Of a DNA stretch of 64,000 bases, positions 18,355 to 27,968 are shown piece by piece. The notes under the pieces are model-generated. The model had not been told where the DNA came from and searched no databases. It saw only the letters and a program-made list of their open reading frames with translations. The DNA is taken from contig CAXXNZ010000003.1 of assembly GCA_963676075.2 (NCBI GenBank), forward strand, positions 190,792-254,791, read 5' to 3'. The stretch is from JAHJQZ01 sp963676075. GTDB taxonomy: Bacteria > Pseudomonadota > Alphaproteobacteria > Rhizobiales > Devosiaceae. Every line of letters begins with the position of its first letter. Position 1 is the stretch's first letter. Both the position numbers and the translations under genes were made by a program.

Positions 18355-18576
18355 TTATAAGGAGCGTCCGCTACCTTTTGCGCCGTCGCGAAGAGCGACC
18401 CGCTCGGCAATCCAGTTGCATACTTCTTCGTAGCTCCACGCGACGCGGCAAGCACCAAGCTGTATCCGCTTTGGGAATTGGCCGGCCTTTTCGAGCCGCG
18501 CGATGTGTTGGAAGCTATAGGGAATGCCGAGTGCTTTGAGCTCCTTTTTCGAGATCAGCAAGCGTTCTAGTTGCAT
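18355..18576 (-). CDS. AlpA-like excisionase/regulator
   Basis: A 73-residue MerR-like winged-helix protein: MQLERLLISKKELKALGIPY, then HIARLEKAGQFPKRIQLG, CRVAWSYEEVCNWIAERV. This is the AlpA pattern (HTH, xxFPxxxxLG, xxWxxxEVxxWI). AlpA proteins control excision of integrated elements with P4-type integrases. ATG at 18576 has AGGAG at the right distance; the longer frame to 18684 lacks support. It lies directly downstream of the integrase gene, as expected for a recombination directionality factor. Confidence 0.88.
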   Translation of the reverse strand: MQLERLLISKKELKALGIPYSFQHIARLEKAGQFPKRIQLGACRVAWSYEEVCNWIAERVALRDGAKGSGRSL

Positions 18577-18670
18577 CGGAAGTCTCCTTGGAAGGAGGCA
18601 TCGCGATGCCGGTTGAACGGCTAGCCGTGCCGTGGTCGGCGAATTTTGAGTACCCCAACAGGAACAAGCG

Positions 18671-19756
18671 TCAATGCGGCCCATTGCCGGATGATCTAGC
18701 GAGCAAATCTGTTAGGTGCAGTTCCCATTGCTTAATCGCCTGGCGCATTTCGTCCATGTACGCATGTCGGTTGTAAATTGCTGCAACGCCGTTGAGAGTG
18801 CCTGACCGATGGTTCAGCAATTTCTCTGTGACGTGAATCGGCACGCCAAGGGCCGAGAGGTTTGTAGCAAACGTACGGCGCAGGTCATGTAGCGTCCATC
18901 CGGAAGTCTCGCTGATCTCCTGCAACTTTTTCAGATGATAGTAATAGCCGTTGTAGCGCTCTTCCGAACCGGTTGCGCGAAAGAGATAGCCCTCTCCTCG
19001 TTTGGGGAGCAGAGACTTTGCAACATCGCCAAGAGGAAATGTGTGCTCATGCCCGTTCTTCGTGATGGCACTCGGCAGGGCCACCGTATCCTCGCTGATA
19101 TAGCTCCACGTCAGCTCGCCAATCTCGGATTTTCGCTGACCCGTGAGGATGAGTAGCTGCACTATGCGTCCGAACGGGGCGCCGATTTGAGTAGCTGCGC
19201 TCCACACCGCGACCAACTCCTTGTCGGTCAACACCCGGTCGCGTGACGGCTGGTGTGGTATCGACATTCCCGCACATGGGGAGCGTTCTAAATAGCGTGG
19301 AACGCACCAATTGAAAAAGGCACGAATGTCTTTGAGCGCATGTGCTCGCGCACTATCGCCGGCAATCGCTTCCAGCGCGAGGGCGACATCCTCGTGCGAG
19401 ATCTTGGAGATCGATCGCTTCCAACGAAAGTGATTGAGGCTGCTCGTGATTACGCGGCGTGAGCTATCTCGCCATCGACCTTGCTCTAGGAACTTCTCTC
19501 GTGCGTCGGGAAATTTCAGATTGGATTGCGCTGGTGAGGCGGTGGCAAGCTCAGCCTGAGCGAGCTTTCGTGCATCGGCAAGTGATTTTTCTGGGTAGTA
19601 CCCTAGCCGCACCTTCGTGCGATTTCCCCCTTTGACAACGAGCCAAGTCTTTCGGTTTGTACCCACGCGAAGGCCGAAGGATGGAGTGCGCTCGTCGAAG
19701 TACAATCCCGGCTTCAGGGCTTTCACCACGACATCTGTGAATCTGATTTTTGGCAC
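18671..19756 (-). CDS. int: Tyrosine integrase of element 1 (P4 type)
   Basis: Catalyses insertion and excision at tRNA-Gly. The 361-residue protein has the N-terminal DUF4102-like arm-binding region (KALKPGLYFDERTPSFGLRV), a core-binding domain (about 80-165), and the catalytic domain with LTGQRKSEIGELTW (first Arg), TLHDLRRTFATNL (His-x-x-Arg), LLNHRSG and the nucleophile in YNRHAY. The start is GTG at 19756, which overlaps the arm-type repeat at 19750-19780, suggesting self-repression. About 130 bp separate it from the right att repeat. Confidence 0.95.
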   Translation of the reverse strand: MPKIRFTDVVVKALKPGLYFDERTPSFGLRVGTNRKTWLVVKGGNRTKVRLGYYPEKSLADARKLAQAELATASPAQSNLKFPDAREKFLEQGRWRDSSRRVITSSLNHFRWKRSISKISHEDVALALEAIAGDSARAHALKDIRAFFNWCVPRYLERSPCAGMSIPHQPSRDRVLTDKELVAVWSAATQIGAPFGRIVQLLILTGQRKSEIGELTWSYISEDTVALPSAITKNGHEHTFPLGDVAKSLLPKRGEGYLFRATGSEERYNGYYYHLKKLQEISETSGWTLHDLRRTFATNLSALGVPIHVTEKLLNHRSGTLNGVAAIYNRHAYMDEMRQAIKQWELHLTDLLARSSGNGPH

Positions 19757-19780
19757 GGATTTAGCACGAAATTCGATTGT
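19750..19780 (+). repeat. Putative integrase arm-type sites, right end
   Basis: Contains GGCACGGA and AGCACGAAA spaced as in the left-end copy (4521-4552). The repeat overlaps the integrase start codon. Confidence 0.55.
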
Positions 19781-19886
19781 GTTGGGTTGGTTTTCAATGT
19801 GTCACCATGTTCACACCTCTGTCAATTAGATAAGCGATTTCAATGTGTTTTGTAACTTCACATTCAGCTATGGAAGTGCAGGGAAT

Positions 19887-19935
19887 AAGCTTCCCAAGCT
19901 TACGACGAGGGTTCGATTCCCTTCACCCGCTCCAG
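19887..19935 (+). repeat. Right attachment repeat of element 1
   Basis: Exact 49-bp copy of 4448-4496. It lacks the 5' half of a tRNA and so is not a functional tRNA gene. The glycosyltransferase stop codon lies inside it on the other strand. Confidence 0.93.
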
Positions 19936-21792
19936 TCTTCTTTCTTCATCACCGGTGAAGACGCGGGGCACCGTGTTCTGCGCGCCCTCAAGAGGCAACA
20001 GCCGGGACACGCCATGGGTGGTTTTGGCCCAGAAATAGGGTCTGACAACCAGCTCGTAGCTCGCCTTGAGCGAGGATAGCCCCATGAAGGCCCAGTAAAG
20101 CGGCAACAAAAGCTGATACTTGATCAGGTGCGTGCGCCTAAGGCGGATCAATCCAAAGACCGAAAGCCCGATGGCGCTGAGATAGCCGGTGACGAGCGTG
20201 AACACCTCCATACAGGACCATGGATCGGTCCCCGGCATCTCAAGGCTTGCCAGCATCAATCTGACGCCGACCGCAGACATGTAGAGCGTGTGCAGGGGCG
20301 GTGTCAGGATCATGCCGCCAACATAGATCTCGAAGGCGAGGAAGTTGACGATGCCAAGATCCTTGAGCAGCGAGATCGGCCGCCGGTTGTGTACCAGGAA
20401 TGTCTGCATCCAGCCTTTCATCCAGCGGGTGCGCTGGCGGAACCAGGCTGAGGCGGTCACCGGCGCTTCCTCATAGGTGCGGGCGGTCGTCGTGGCGGTG
20501 CGGATCCTCAAACGCGCCATCCTGAGGCCGAGATCGGCGTTCTCGGTGACATTGAAGGCGTCCCAGCCGCCAACGCGCCTCAGGAGCGAGATACGAAAAT
20601 GGTTGGAGGTGCCACCGAGCGGCATCGGAAAGCCCCACTGCACCAGACCTGGCAGCATGATGCCGAACTGGCCGCCATATTCGGAGGCGAACAGGGCGGT
20701 GAGAGCATTTTCCTCGGCGTTTTCCGGCACCAGTTCCGCCTGAATGCAGCCGATATCGGGATGGCGTATGAAGCGGGTGGCTGTCCGGCGCAACTGATCG
20801 GGCTCCGGCCTGTCCTCGGCATCATAGATGACGACGAATTCGCCGCGCGCCAGCGGAAGGGCGTAGTTGAGCGCCTTCGGTTTGGTGCTCGGTCGGGCCC
20901 GCGGTACCACGACCAGCTCGAATCCTGTGTTGCCGACCACCTGTTTGACGGCGGCGATGGTCAGCGGGCTTGCATCCTCGACGATGAACTTGATGTCGAG
21001 CTTTTCTGGCGGGTAGTCGATCCTGCGCATGGCCTCGACCAGCCGGGGCACCATATGGGCTTCGTCGCGCAGCGGCACCAGAACCGAATAGACCGGCAAC
21101 TCCGCATCTGTGAGGAGATCCTTTGCCGGCAGGCGCGGTGGATCGGTTGCGCCGACAATGGCGGCGATCCGGAACCAGGCGGGCAGGACCAGAAACACGA
21201 ACAGCAGCGGGACCAGAACAGGTCGTGCCCAGAACGGGGCTATCGCGGCCATCACCAGCAGTGAGGCGAGAGCCACAACGAAGCCGACACGGATGGCGAT
21301 GCCAAGATCCAGATGAGCGGTGGCGAAAGGCCAGATGCGCGCGAGGTTCTGGCGTGCATAATCGATCAAGCGATAGCGGCTGCGTTCTGCCAGCGCCCGG
21401 CGCAACTCCGACAACGGCACGATGCAGATGCGGCGGCGCGTTTCCGGATTGACCTTGCCCCGCATGGCCAGCGCCGCGAAATGCGCGAAGCGGGGCGCCA
21501 CGAACAGGATCTCGCGATCGAAAAGACTGAGCCGCATCGAACGAATCCCGGACAGCTCCGAGACGCGGGCGAGTGGGCCGGGAAAGCGGGCAATGGCGGG
21601 GACGACGCCGGAATAGGCCAAGCCTGCCCAGGTTGCGGCGCGGCGGTAGATCAACGCCTCGTCGAGTCCGAGACGGGTGCGGGCAAAATCGAGCGGGTCG
21701 ATCCCCAGCCCCGCGGCGGCGCAAAGAATCTGCCGAGCCTTGTCTACATCGCAACCGGCGATGGCGCTGAACAGTGCGATTTCCGCGGACAT
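19900..21792 (-). CDS. Family 2 glycosyltransferase, membrane protein
   Basis: A 630-residue inner-membrane enzyme that probably makes or extends a polysaccharide. It has an N-terminal cytosolic region like type II secretion/MshEN modules (GIDPLDFARTRLGLDEALIY), two membrane segments near 180-225, a GT2 catalytic domain (SVLVPLRDEAHMVPRL; DAEDRPEPDQL; ENADLGLRM; QRTRWMKGWMQ, the Q/RxxRW motif), then three to four C-terminal membrane helices. ATG at 21792 is preferred over GTG 21813. The last codons (RVKGIEPSS) come from the antisense of the tRNA-Gly 3' end, and the repeat keeps this end intact after integration. Confidence 0.9.
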   Translation of the reverse strand: MSAEIALFSAIAGCDVDKARQILCAAAGLGIDPLDFARTRLGLDEALIYRRAATWAGLAYSGVVPAIARFPGPLARVSELSGIRSMRLSLFDREILFVAPRFAHFAALAMRGKVNPETRRRICIVPLSELRRALAERSRYRLIDYARQNLARIWPFATAHLDLGIAIRVGFVVALASLLVMAAIAPFWARPVLVPLLFVFLVLPAWFRIAAIVGATDPPRLPAKDLLTDAELPVYSVLVPLRDEAHMVPRLVEAMRRIDYPPEKLDIKFIVEDASPLTIAAVKQVVGNTGFELVVVPRARPSTKPKALNYALPLARGEFVVIYDAEDRPEPDQLRRTATRFIRHPDIGCIQAELVPENAEENALTALFASEYGGQFGIMLPGLVQWGFPMPLGGTSNHFRISLLRRVGGWDAFNVTENADLGLRMARLRIRTATTTARTYEEAPVTASAWFRQRTRWMKGWMQTFLVHNRRPISLLKDLGIVNFLAFEIYVGGMILTPPLHTLYMSAVGVRLMLASLEMPGTDPWSCMEVFTLVTGYLSAIGLSVFGLIRLRRTHLIKYQLLLPLYWAFMGLSSLKASYELVVRPYFWAKTTHGVSRLLPLEGAQNTVPRVFTGDEERRLERVKGIEPSS

Positions 21793-21963
21793 GACCGCGC
21801 GCCCCCGAGACACACGGCTCGAGCCTGCACCCTGCCCGGCGCCGGCCCGCAGCCATTTCTTTAAAGTGTCCGCATTAATGCGAGTGGGGACAAGCCATTA
21901 CTGACATCGCAGCATGCGACATACGAGTCTTCCCCAGGCCGCAGCGATGGCGCATAACCTCAG

Positions 21964-22815
21964 ATGATGAATGCGGCGATTCACTTGTACGAGTTCTTGC
22001 GGCGGCGGCTGGTTCTGGCCGCCGTACTTGTTGTGCTGTGCGGGGCAGGTGCTGTTTCGGGGCAGGCGTTGCCGCGTCATTTCGATCCGGATGCCCGCCA
22101 GGCCAGCCAGACACCGGCAAGCTTGCCGGCGCTCAGGTTTCTGACCACAGCGGATTATCCGCCCTTCAACTATCGCGATCCCGACGGGACACTGGTCGGC
22201 TACAATATCGATCTGGCCCAGGCGGTATGCGACGAACTCAAGACCGTGTGCACGGTGCAGGTCTGGCCCTGGGATCAGGCAGCCGACGCGCTGGCCGACA
22301 ATCAGGGCGATGCATTGATCGGCGGACTTGCGCTCACTGCCGACACAGCGGCACGCTTCGATTTCTCCGCCATCTATCTGCGTTTTCCCGCCCGATTCGT
22401 GGTTGCCAGCGGCGCTTTCAGCGATTTCTCACCTGAAGCACTTGCCGGTAAAAAGCTTGCAGTTCGCGCCGGATCCGAGCATCAGGCCTTTGCCATGCGC
22501 TACCTGCCCAAGGCCGAGCTGATCGGCACGGGCGATGAGTTCGCCGCGCTGGACCTGGTGCGCAACGGTGTTGCCGATGCCTATTTTGGCGATGGTTTGC
22601 GCGCCGCCTTCTGGCTGGGACAGAATGCCGGCTGCTGCGCATTTGCCGGCGGTTCCTATTTCCGCCCCGACTATTTCGGCGAAGGGTTGGCGATCGCCGT
22701 CACCGAAGGCCGCCGCAAGGTGACCGATGCACTCGACACCGCCCTGCAGCGCCTCGAGAAGTCCGGCAAGCTCGACGAGCTTTACCTGAGATGGTTTCCC
22801 GTCGGCTTTTACTAG
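21964..22815 (+). CDS. Periplasmic solute-binding protein (family 3)
   Basis: A 283-residue exported binding protein, amino-acid type. The signal sequence includes RLVLAAVLVVLCGAGAVSG. The mature domain starts RFLTTADYPPFNYRDPDGTL and VGYNIDLAQAVCDEL, which is the SBP_bac_3 signature, and includes FSAIYLRFPARFVVASG and AVRAGSEHQAFAMRYLP. No transporter membrane or ATPase genes lie nearby, so it is an orphan; it may feed a distant transporter or a sensor. It is divergent from the glycosyltransferase. Confidence 0.9.
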   Translation: MMNAAIHLYEFLRRRLVLAAVLVVLCGAGAVSGQALPRHFDPDARQASQTPASLPALRFLTTADYPPFNYRDPDGTLVGYNIDLAQAVCDELKTVCTVQVWPWDQAADALADNQGDALIGGLALTADTAARFDFSAIYLRFPARFVVASGAFSDFSPEALAGKKLAVRAGSEHQAFAMRYLPKAELIGTGDEFAALDLVRNGVADAYFGDGLRAAFWLGQNAGCCAFAGGSYFRPDYFGEGLAIAVTEGRRKVTDALDTALQRLEKSGKLDELYLRWFPVGFY

Positions 22816-22891
22816 CGCGTTGAGGCAGGCCGCCGACAAAGATCCGGTTTGGCCGCGCAATCAGCGAAATCAGACCCAAAATCTGCCGATG

Positions 22892-23746
22892 CTATTCCGC
22901 CGGCGCTGATTTCTCATCGGTTTTCGAGGGCCCTGCGGGGGGATTGCGGAACGGCAGGAGCAGCGACCAGCCCAGTTGCGTCGGCGCCTCGTCCTGCCAT
23001 TCGCTGAGGCCCACCGTCATGGCGTCGTGGCCGTCGCGCGGTTCGGGGACATAGGTGCGGAACAGGCGATCCCAGACGCTGAGGGCGAAACCGTAGTTGG
23101 AATCGGTTTCCTGATGATGGACCGAGTGGTGGACCCGGTGCATGTCGGGCGTGACGAAGACCACACGGATGGTGCGGTCGAGCCAGTCCGGCAGCCGGAC
23201 ATTGGCGTGATTGAACAGCGCCGAACCGTTGACCAGCGCCTCGAAGATGACGACGGCGACGGCCGGTGCGCCGAGAAGGACGACCGCCGCCGATTTGACG
23301 AAGATCGAGAAGACGATCTCGATCGGATGAAAGCGGATGGCGCTCGAGGCGTCGAGATCCTCATCAGTGTGATGGACGCGATGGAACCGCCACAACAGCG
23401 GCACCTTGTGCGTAACCAGATGCTGAGCCCAGATGACGAAGTCCAGCAGAGCGATGCTGACGACCCATTGCACCCAGACCGGCGCGCCGAGCCAGTGGAA
23501 CAGTCCGAACTGATGCGCCTCGGCCCAGAATGCTGCGACCGTTGCCGTTACCGGCACCAGGACGAAAACGACCAGCGTCGCCAGATAATCACTCAAAAGG
23601 ATGCCGAAATTGGTCAGCCAACGGCGCTGCCGCGAAAACCGGCGCTCGCGGCGCGGCACGGCCGCCTCAATCAGGCTCATCAGTACGAAAATGCCGATGA
23701 ACAGGGAAAAGCGGAATACGCCGTCGCTGAGACCGAAAATCGTCAT
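22892..23746 (-). CDS. Sterol desaturase / fatty acid hydroxylase family protein
   Basis: A 284-residue membrane di-iron enzyme. The histidine clusters are present: HLVTH near residue 110, FHRVHHTDEDLD near 120, and the last cluster NHANVRLP followed by HRVHHSVHH near 190-210. Four hydrophobic segments occur before and between them (FSLFIGIFVLMSLIEAAV; TLVVFVLVPVTATVAAFW). Family members hydroxylate or desaturate lipids with oxygen; the lipid here is unknown. Stands alone, convergent with the binding-protein gene. Confidence 0.92.
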   Translation of the reverse strand: MTIFGLSDGVFRFSLFIGIFVLMSLIEAAVPRRERRFSRQRRWLTNFGILLSDYLATLVVFVLVPVTATVAAFWAEAHQFGLFHWLGAPVWVQWVVSIALLDFVIWAQHLVTHKVPLLWRFHRVHHTDEDLDASSAIRFHPIEIVFSIFVKSAAVVLLGAPAVAVVIFEALVNGSALFNHANVRLPDWLDRTIRVVFVTPDMHRVHHSVHHQETDSNYGFALSVWDRLFRTYVPEPRDGHDAMTVGLSEWQDEAPTQLGWSLLLPFRNPPAGPSKTDEKSAPAE

Positions 23747-23833
23747 ATTCGAATAACCCTATGTTTCGGATGACCCTAGCACATCCCGGGCTCACGTGCC
23801 CGGCACAAGCCGGTGAACGTCCTATATTTTAAC

Positions 23834-24243
23834 TCAGGGTTTCTTCAGCCGGGCGCGAGCAGCGCGTTCGATGGCTGCGATGACCAGTTTGTCGAGTTCG
23901 AGATAATCGCTCAACAGCTCGAGCCAACGCAATTCTTCCTGCCATCACGTCGAGATCGGCGGCGACCAGCTCGACGGCAAGCGCATAGGCAGTGTCGTAA
24001 AGGCGCTCGGGGAAATCGGCGAAAATGATCTCGAGCACATCGCTGAGGTCGTTGGCACGCTGGGTGAGATCGAGTGCATTCTTTGCCAGTTCCGGCAGCT
24101 GCGTACGGTCAAAACCTGCAAAGACCGGCAGCCGGGCAACCAGCCCCGTCGATGCGTTCGATCTCGCCATCCGAAAGGGTGCGGTCGGCGGCGGCCGAAA
24201 CCACCATGATGTAGATGAGTGCTTCCTGTGGCGTCAGAGCCAT
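23834..24243 (-). pseudogene. TerB-like protein, two one-base insertions
   Basis: A tellurite-resistance TerB-like helical protein of 135 residues once corrected. Segments occur in three frames: TPQEALIYIMVVSAAADRTL and SDGEIERIDG; VARLPVFAGFDRTQLPELAK and the middle part; EELRWLELLSDYLELDKLVI to the end. Extra bases lie at the GGGG of 24144-24147 (leftward strand) and near 23938-23944. Given the same pattern in the next two genes, sequencing errors are the likely cause and the gene is probably intact in the cell. Ribosome binding and ATG at 24243 look normal. Confidence 0.8.
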
Positions 24244-24372
24244 GGTGTTTCCCCCGATCGAAGATGGCCATACCTAGGACTGTGGCTCGCGCTCTTCAAG
24301 TCCGGCGGTGTTCAGCACGAGACCGATTACGCGAAAAAGAGCAGATAATGCCCCAAATGGGTCCCGCTCGCC

Positions 24373-25181
24373 ATGACGCACTTCGCAACACGCAAATCGC
24401 TTCGCATGGACTTTGAACGACTCGGCATCGAATCAAACGACATCGTCATGGTTCATGCCGCCGTCTCGAAGGTCGGGCCGCTGCTCAACGGGCCAGACGT
24501 GCTTATCCAGGCGCTTGCGGACGCCGTCGGGTCGGGAGGGACGCTTTTGGCCTACACCGACTGGGGAAATCGGCGATAGCGGTGTGCTCGACGACAATTG
24601 CGACGTACAGCCGGACTGGCGCGACGATTGTCACCCCCTTTTACCCGCTGACCTCGCGGGCGAGGCGCCACTACGGCATTCTGCCCGAGTTCCTGCGCAC
24701 CACGCCCGGTGCCTTTGCGCAGCGGCAATCCCGGCGCCTCAGTTGCTGCCCTCGGTGCGAAATCCGTCTGGATGACACAAGACCATCCGCACAATTACGG
24801 CTATGGCGAAAACTCCCCGCTCGCCAGACTGGTGGAAGCGGGCGGCAAGGGTCCTCAATATCGGCGCGCCGCGCGGCACCCATGACCTTGCTGCACCATG
24901 CCGAGCACCTTGCACGCATTCCGAACAAGCGCGTGCTGCGCTACGAGGTGCCGTTCGCTACGCCTAAAGGCACGATCTGGCGCATGACGGAGGAATACGA
25001 CACCAGAGACCCGGTGGTCGCCGGCCTCAGGGAAGACTATTTCGCCGACGTCGTTAGCCAGTTCCTTGCCACGGGCCAGGGGGCAACCGGCAAGGTCGGG
25101 TGCACTGACGGCTTCGTCGTCAACGCCGCTGCGATCACGCAATTCGCCGTCGATTGGCTCGAAAGCCGCTTTGGCGATTAG
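24373..25181 (+). pseudogene. AAC(3)-family N-acetyltransferase, five one-base insertions
   Basis: An aminoglycoside 3-N-acetyltransferase-like (YokD fold) protein. It starts MTHFATRKSLRMDFERLGIE, SNDIVMVHAAVSKVGPLL, then LTSRARRHYGILPEFLRTTP, and ends VVNAAAITQFAVDWLESRF. The full 267-residue frame needs removal of one base in each of five runs: 24563-24566 (G), 24634-24638 (C), 24714-24716 (T), 24849-24851 (G), 24879-24881 (C). All are additions within homopolymers, the mark of base-calling error. Chromosomal members of this family often act on unknown substrates, so resistance should not be assumed. Confidence 0.85.
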
Positions 25182-25282
25182 CGCCAAACCGGCGAATTTG
25201 TTGACGGGTGGCCCCCGATTGGTGCAACACCTTGCAGCCCCGTACTGGCGGTGGCCGCAATCTAGAGAAAGTGCAAAGACCC

Positions 25283-26887
25283 ATGCTTCCCGAACTCGAT
25301 CCGAGCCTGTTCGATGCTGCGCAAGAGGCGCGCGCCTGGCCCTTCGAGGGAGGCACGCAAGCTCGTCAAACGGCTGGAAAAGACCGGCAAGCGCGAAGCG
25401 GTGTTCGAAACCGGCTACGGTCCTTCGGGTCTGCCCCATATCGGTACTTTCGGCGAGGTCGCCCGCACCACCATGGTGCGCAATGCCTTCCGCCTGCTGA
25501 CCCGCGACGAGATCCCGACGCGGCTGGTGTGCTTTTCCGACGACATGGACGGTATGCGCAAGATCCCGGGCACGGTTCCCGACCAGAAGGCGCTCGAGCC
25601 CTATCTGCAGATGCCGCTGTCCCGCGTGCCGGACCCGTTTGGCGGCGAATTTCCGAAGCTTTGCCCATCACAACAACGCCATGCTCAGGCGGTTTCTCGG
25701 ACAGCTACGGGTTCGACCTACGAATTCGCCAGCGCCACCGATTACTACACGTCAGGCCGCTTCGACGAAAAGCTCGTCGAGGCGGTCCGGCACTACGACG
25801 ACATCATGAAGGTGATGCTGCCGACCCTCGGGCCGGAACGGCAGGCGACCTATTCGCCTTTCCTGCCGATCTCGCCGACGTCGGGCCGAGTGCTTTATGT
25901 GCCGATGAAGGCTGTCGATGCCGAAAAGGGCACGATCACCTTCGCGGACGAGGACGGAACCGATGTCACCCTTGAGGTGACCGGCGGCAAGGTCAAGCTG
26001 CAGTGGAAGCCGGATTTCGGCATGCGCTGGGCCGCGCTCGGCATCGATTTCGAAATGTTCGGCAAGGATCACCAAACCAACGCGCCGATCTATGACCGCA
26101 TCTGCAAGATTCTCGGTGAACCGGCGCCCGAGCATTATGTCTATGAGCTGTTTCTCGACGAAAACGGCCAGAAGATATCGAAGTCCAAGGGCAACGGCAT
26201 CACCATCGACGAGTGGCTGGCTTATGCCAGCCCGGGAAAGCCTGTCGCTCTACATGTTCCAGAAGCCGCGTTCGGCCAAGCGGCTCTATTTCGACGTCAT
26301 CCCGCGCGCCGTCGACGAGTACTATGCCTTTGTCGATGCCTATCGGCGTCAGGATAAGAAGGCGCTGCTCGAAAACCCCGCCTTCCACATCCATGCCGGC
26401 CACCCGCCGATGGAAGAGATGCGCGGTCAGCTTCGCGCTGCTGCTCAATCTGGTTTCCGCGGCCAACGCCCATGACAAGTCGGTGCTCTGGGGGTTCATT
26501 TCGCGCTATGTCGACGGCGCGACGCCTCAGAACCATCCCGAGCTCGACCGGCTGGCTGGTTATGCGGTCAAGTATTTCGAGGATTTCGTCAAGCCGAACA
26601 AGGTGTTCCGTGCCGCGACCGCGGAAGAGGCCAAGGCCATGCAGGCGCTGCACGATGCCCTTGCGGGACATGAAGACTCGACCGATGCCGAGGAGCTGCA
26701 AAACATCGTTTACGAGGTCGGCAAGACCCACGATTTCGAGAACCTCAGGGACTGGTTCAAAGCGCTCTATCAGGTTCTGCTCGGCCAGGACCAGGGCCCG
26801 CGCTTCGGCTCCTTCATCGCCCTTTACGGCGTAGCCCAGACGCGCGCGCTGATCGCCAAGGCGCTCAAGGGTGAGCTGGTCAGTTAG
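25283..26887 (+). pseudogene. lysK: Class I lysyl-tRNA synthetase, six one-base insertions
   Basis: Charges tRNA-Lys with lysine; class I type, as usual in alphaproteobacteria. The HIGH-like motif is seen as [20 protein letters not shown] and the KMSKS-like motif as KISKSKGNG. The tail (EDFVKPNKVFRAATAEEAKA...ALIAKALKGELVS) is typical. Six one-base additions break the frame (25348-25350, 25656-25657, 25699-25700, 25717-25718, 26234-26236, 26420-26428); removing them gives exactly 532 residues. Since this is normally the cell's only LysRS, the gene must be functional and the sequence is very probably wrong here. Confidence 0.9.
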
Positions 26888-26976
26888 GCTGACCGGCACC
26901 GTCTGGCGGGCAGTCTAGGGTTGCGTCGATACATGGATGGCGGATACGTTCCGCCATCCCTGCCGAGGATGTTCCG

Positions 26977-27215
26977 ATGACAGCACTGCCGTTCGACCCA
27001 CACCGGTTTCGCTCGACCGCCGCCTATTACACGCGCTATCGCCTGCCCTATCCCGAAAAGCTGATCGCCGATGTCATCACCCGCGCCGGACTGAAGCCGG
27101 ACGCGCGGTCCTCAAGGCCGAACTGCGGGCCGGGCTCAAACGGCTCGCGCCCGATGACCGGTTCGAACAGATCGTGTGTTCAGAAGCCCTGATGGGGTTC
27201 CGCCCCGAGACCTGA
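26977..27215 (+). pseudogene. Remnant of a class I SAM-dependent methyltransferase
   Basis: The first 45 residues (FDPHRFRSTAAYYTRYRLPY, EKLIADVITRAGLKPDA) match the start of a small-molecule methyltransferase up to where the VLDLGCGPG motif should begin. The sequence then jumps, in another frame, to a C-terminal piece (ELRAGLKRLAPDDRFEQIV, EALMGFRPE). The SAM-binding core of about 150-190 residues is missing. This is a real deletion rather than a base-call error, although the frame offset at the join may be either. Confidence 0.7.
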
Positions 27216-27902
27216 TCAGGAAGCGCTCAGGAACCGCGCCAGATCGTCGGTGATGTGGTCGACATGCGGGACGGCTTCAGACGGCGCCGGGTCCCAGGCA
27301 TCGCGATCGTTGCGAACGTGGTCCTCGGGCATCACCACCTGAACCGTCGCCCATCCCATTTCGTGCGGCACGAGCAGGTTCTTTTCGAGATCGTCGAACA
27401 TGACGGCGCGCGCCGGGTCGATGTCGTATTGCGCCACGAAGCGCTCATAGGCAGCACGGGCGGGCTTGGGTTCGAACGCGGCCCCCCGGATGTCGAACAT
27501 GCCGTCGAACAGATCGCCGCCGCCGATACGGGTAAGCACGGCCTCCGCATGGCCGGTATCGGCATTGGTGAAGATGAACTTGCGCCCCGGCAGGGCGGCG
27601 ATGGCGGCCACCAATTCGGGATGGGCAAGAACACTTGAATAGTCGATGGCATGCACCGTCGCCAGGTAGTGCTCCGGATCGATGCCATAATCGTTCATCA
27701 ACCCGCGCAGCGAGGTGCCATAGCGAGTATAGAAGTCCTTTTGCTTCAACCGGGCCTCGTCATGGGGCAGTCCGGTGACATCCATCACATACTTGGTGAT
27801 CAGCACATCGATTTGCGCGAACAGGTTGCAGTGGCGCGGATAAAGCGTGTTGTCGAGGTCAAAGATCCAGTCGGTGACGTGATCAAGTGCAGTGCGGGAC
27901 AT
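27216..27902 (-). CDS. Pyrimidine 5'-nucleotidase, HAD superfamily
   Basis: A 228-residue phosphatase similar to the SDT1/pyrimidine 5'-nucleotidase group. HAD motifs: WIFDLDNTLYP (motif I, nucleophile Asp), FIFTNADTGHAEAV (motif II), EPKPARAAYE (motif III Lys) and VMFDDLEKNL (motif IV). The cap is the small helical type (KYVMDVTGLPHDEARLKQKD). ATG 27902 follows a GGA ribosome binding site; an earlier TTG is less likely. Probably dephosphorylates UMP/CMP or damaged nucleotides in the cytoplasm. Confidence 0.93.
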   Translation of the reverse strand: MSRTALDHVTDWIFDLDNTLYPRHCNLFAQIDVLITKYVMDVTGLPHDEARLKQKDFYTRYGTSLRGLMNDYGIDPEHYLATVHAIDYSSVLAHPELVAAIAALPGRKFIFTNADTGHAEAVLTRIGGGDLFDGMFDIRGAAFEPKPARAAYERFVAQYDIDPARAVMFDDLEKNLLVPHEMGWATVQVVMPEDHVRNDRDAWDPAPSEAVPHVDHITDDLARFLSAS

Positions 27903-27968
27903 CGGTCTATCCAAAAGAGAACGGGCGGCGAACCTAGCCCATACCGGCGCCGGGTTGAAGCCGTGCAG

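Noticed and set aside
19887..19935. Second tRNA-Gly gene
   Set aside because: Only the 3' part is present; acceptor 5' strand and D-arm are missing. It is the attachment-site duplicate.
24373..26887. Phase variation or true pseudogenisation of AAC(3)-like and lysyl-tRNA synthetase genes
   Set aside because: Eleven changes, all additions and mostly in homopolymers, in consecutive genes of which one is essential; sequencing error is simpler.
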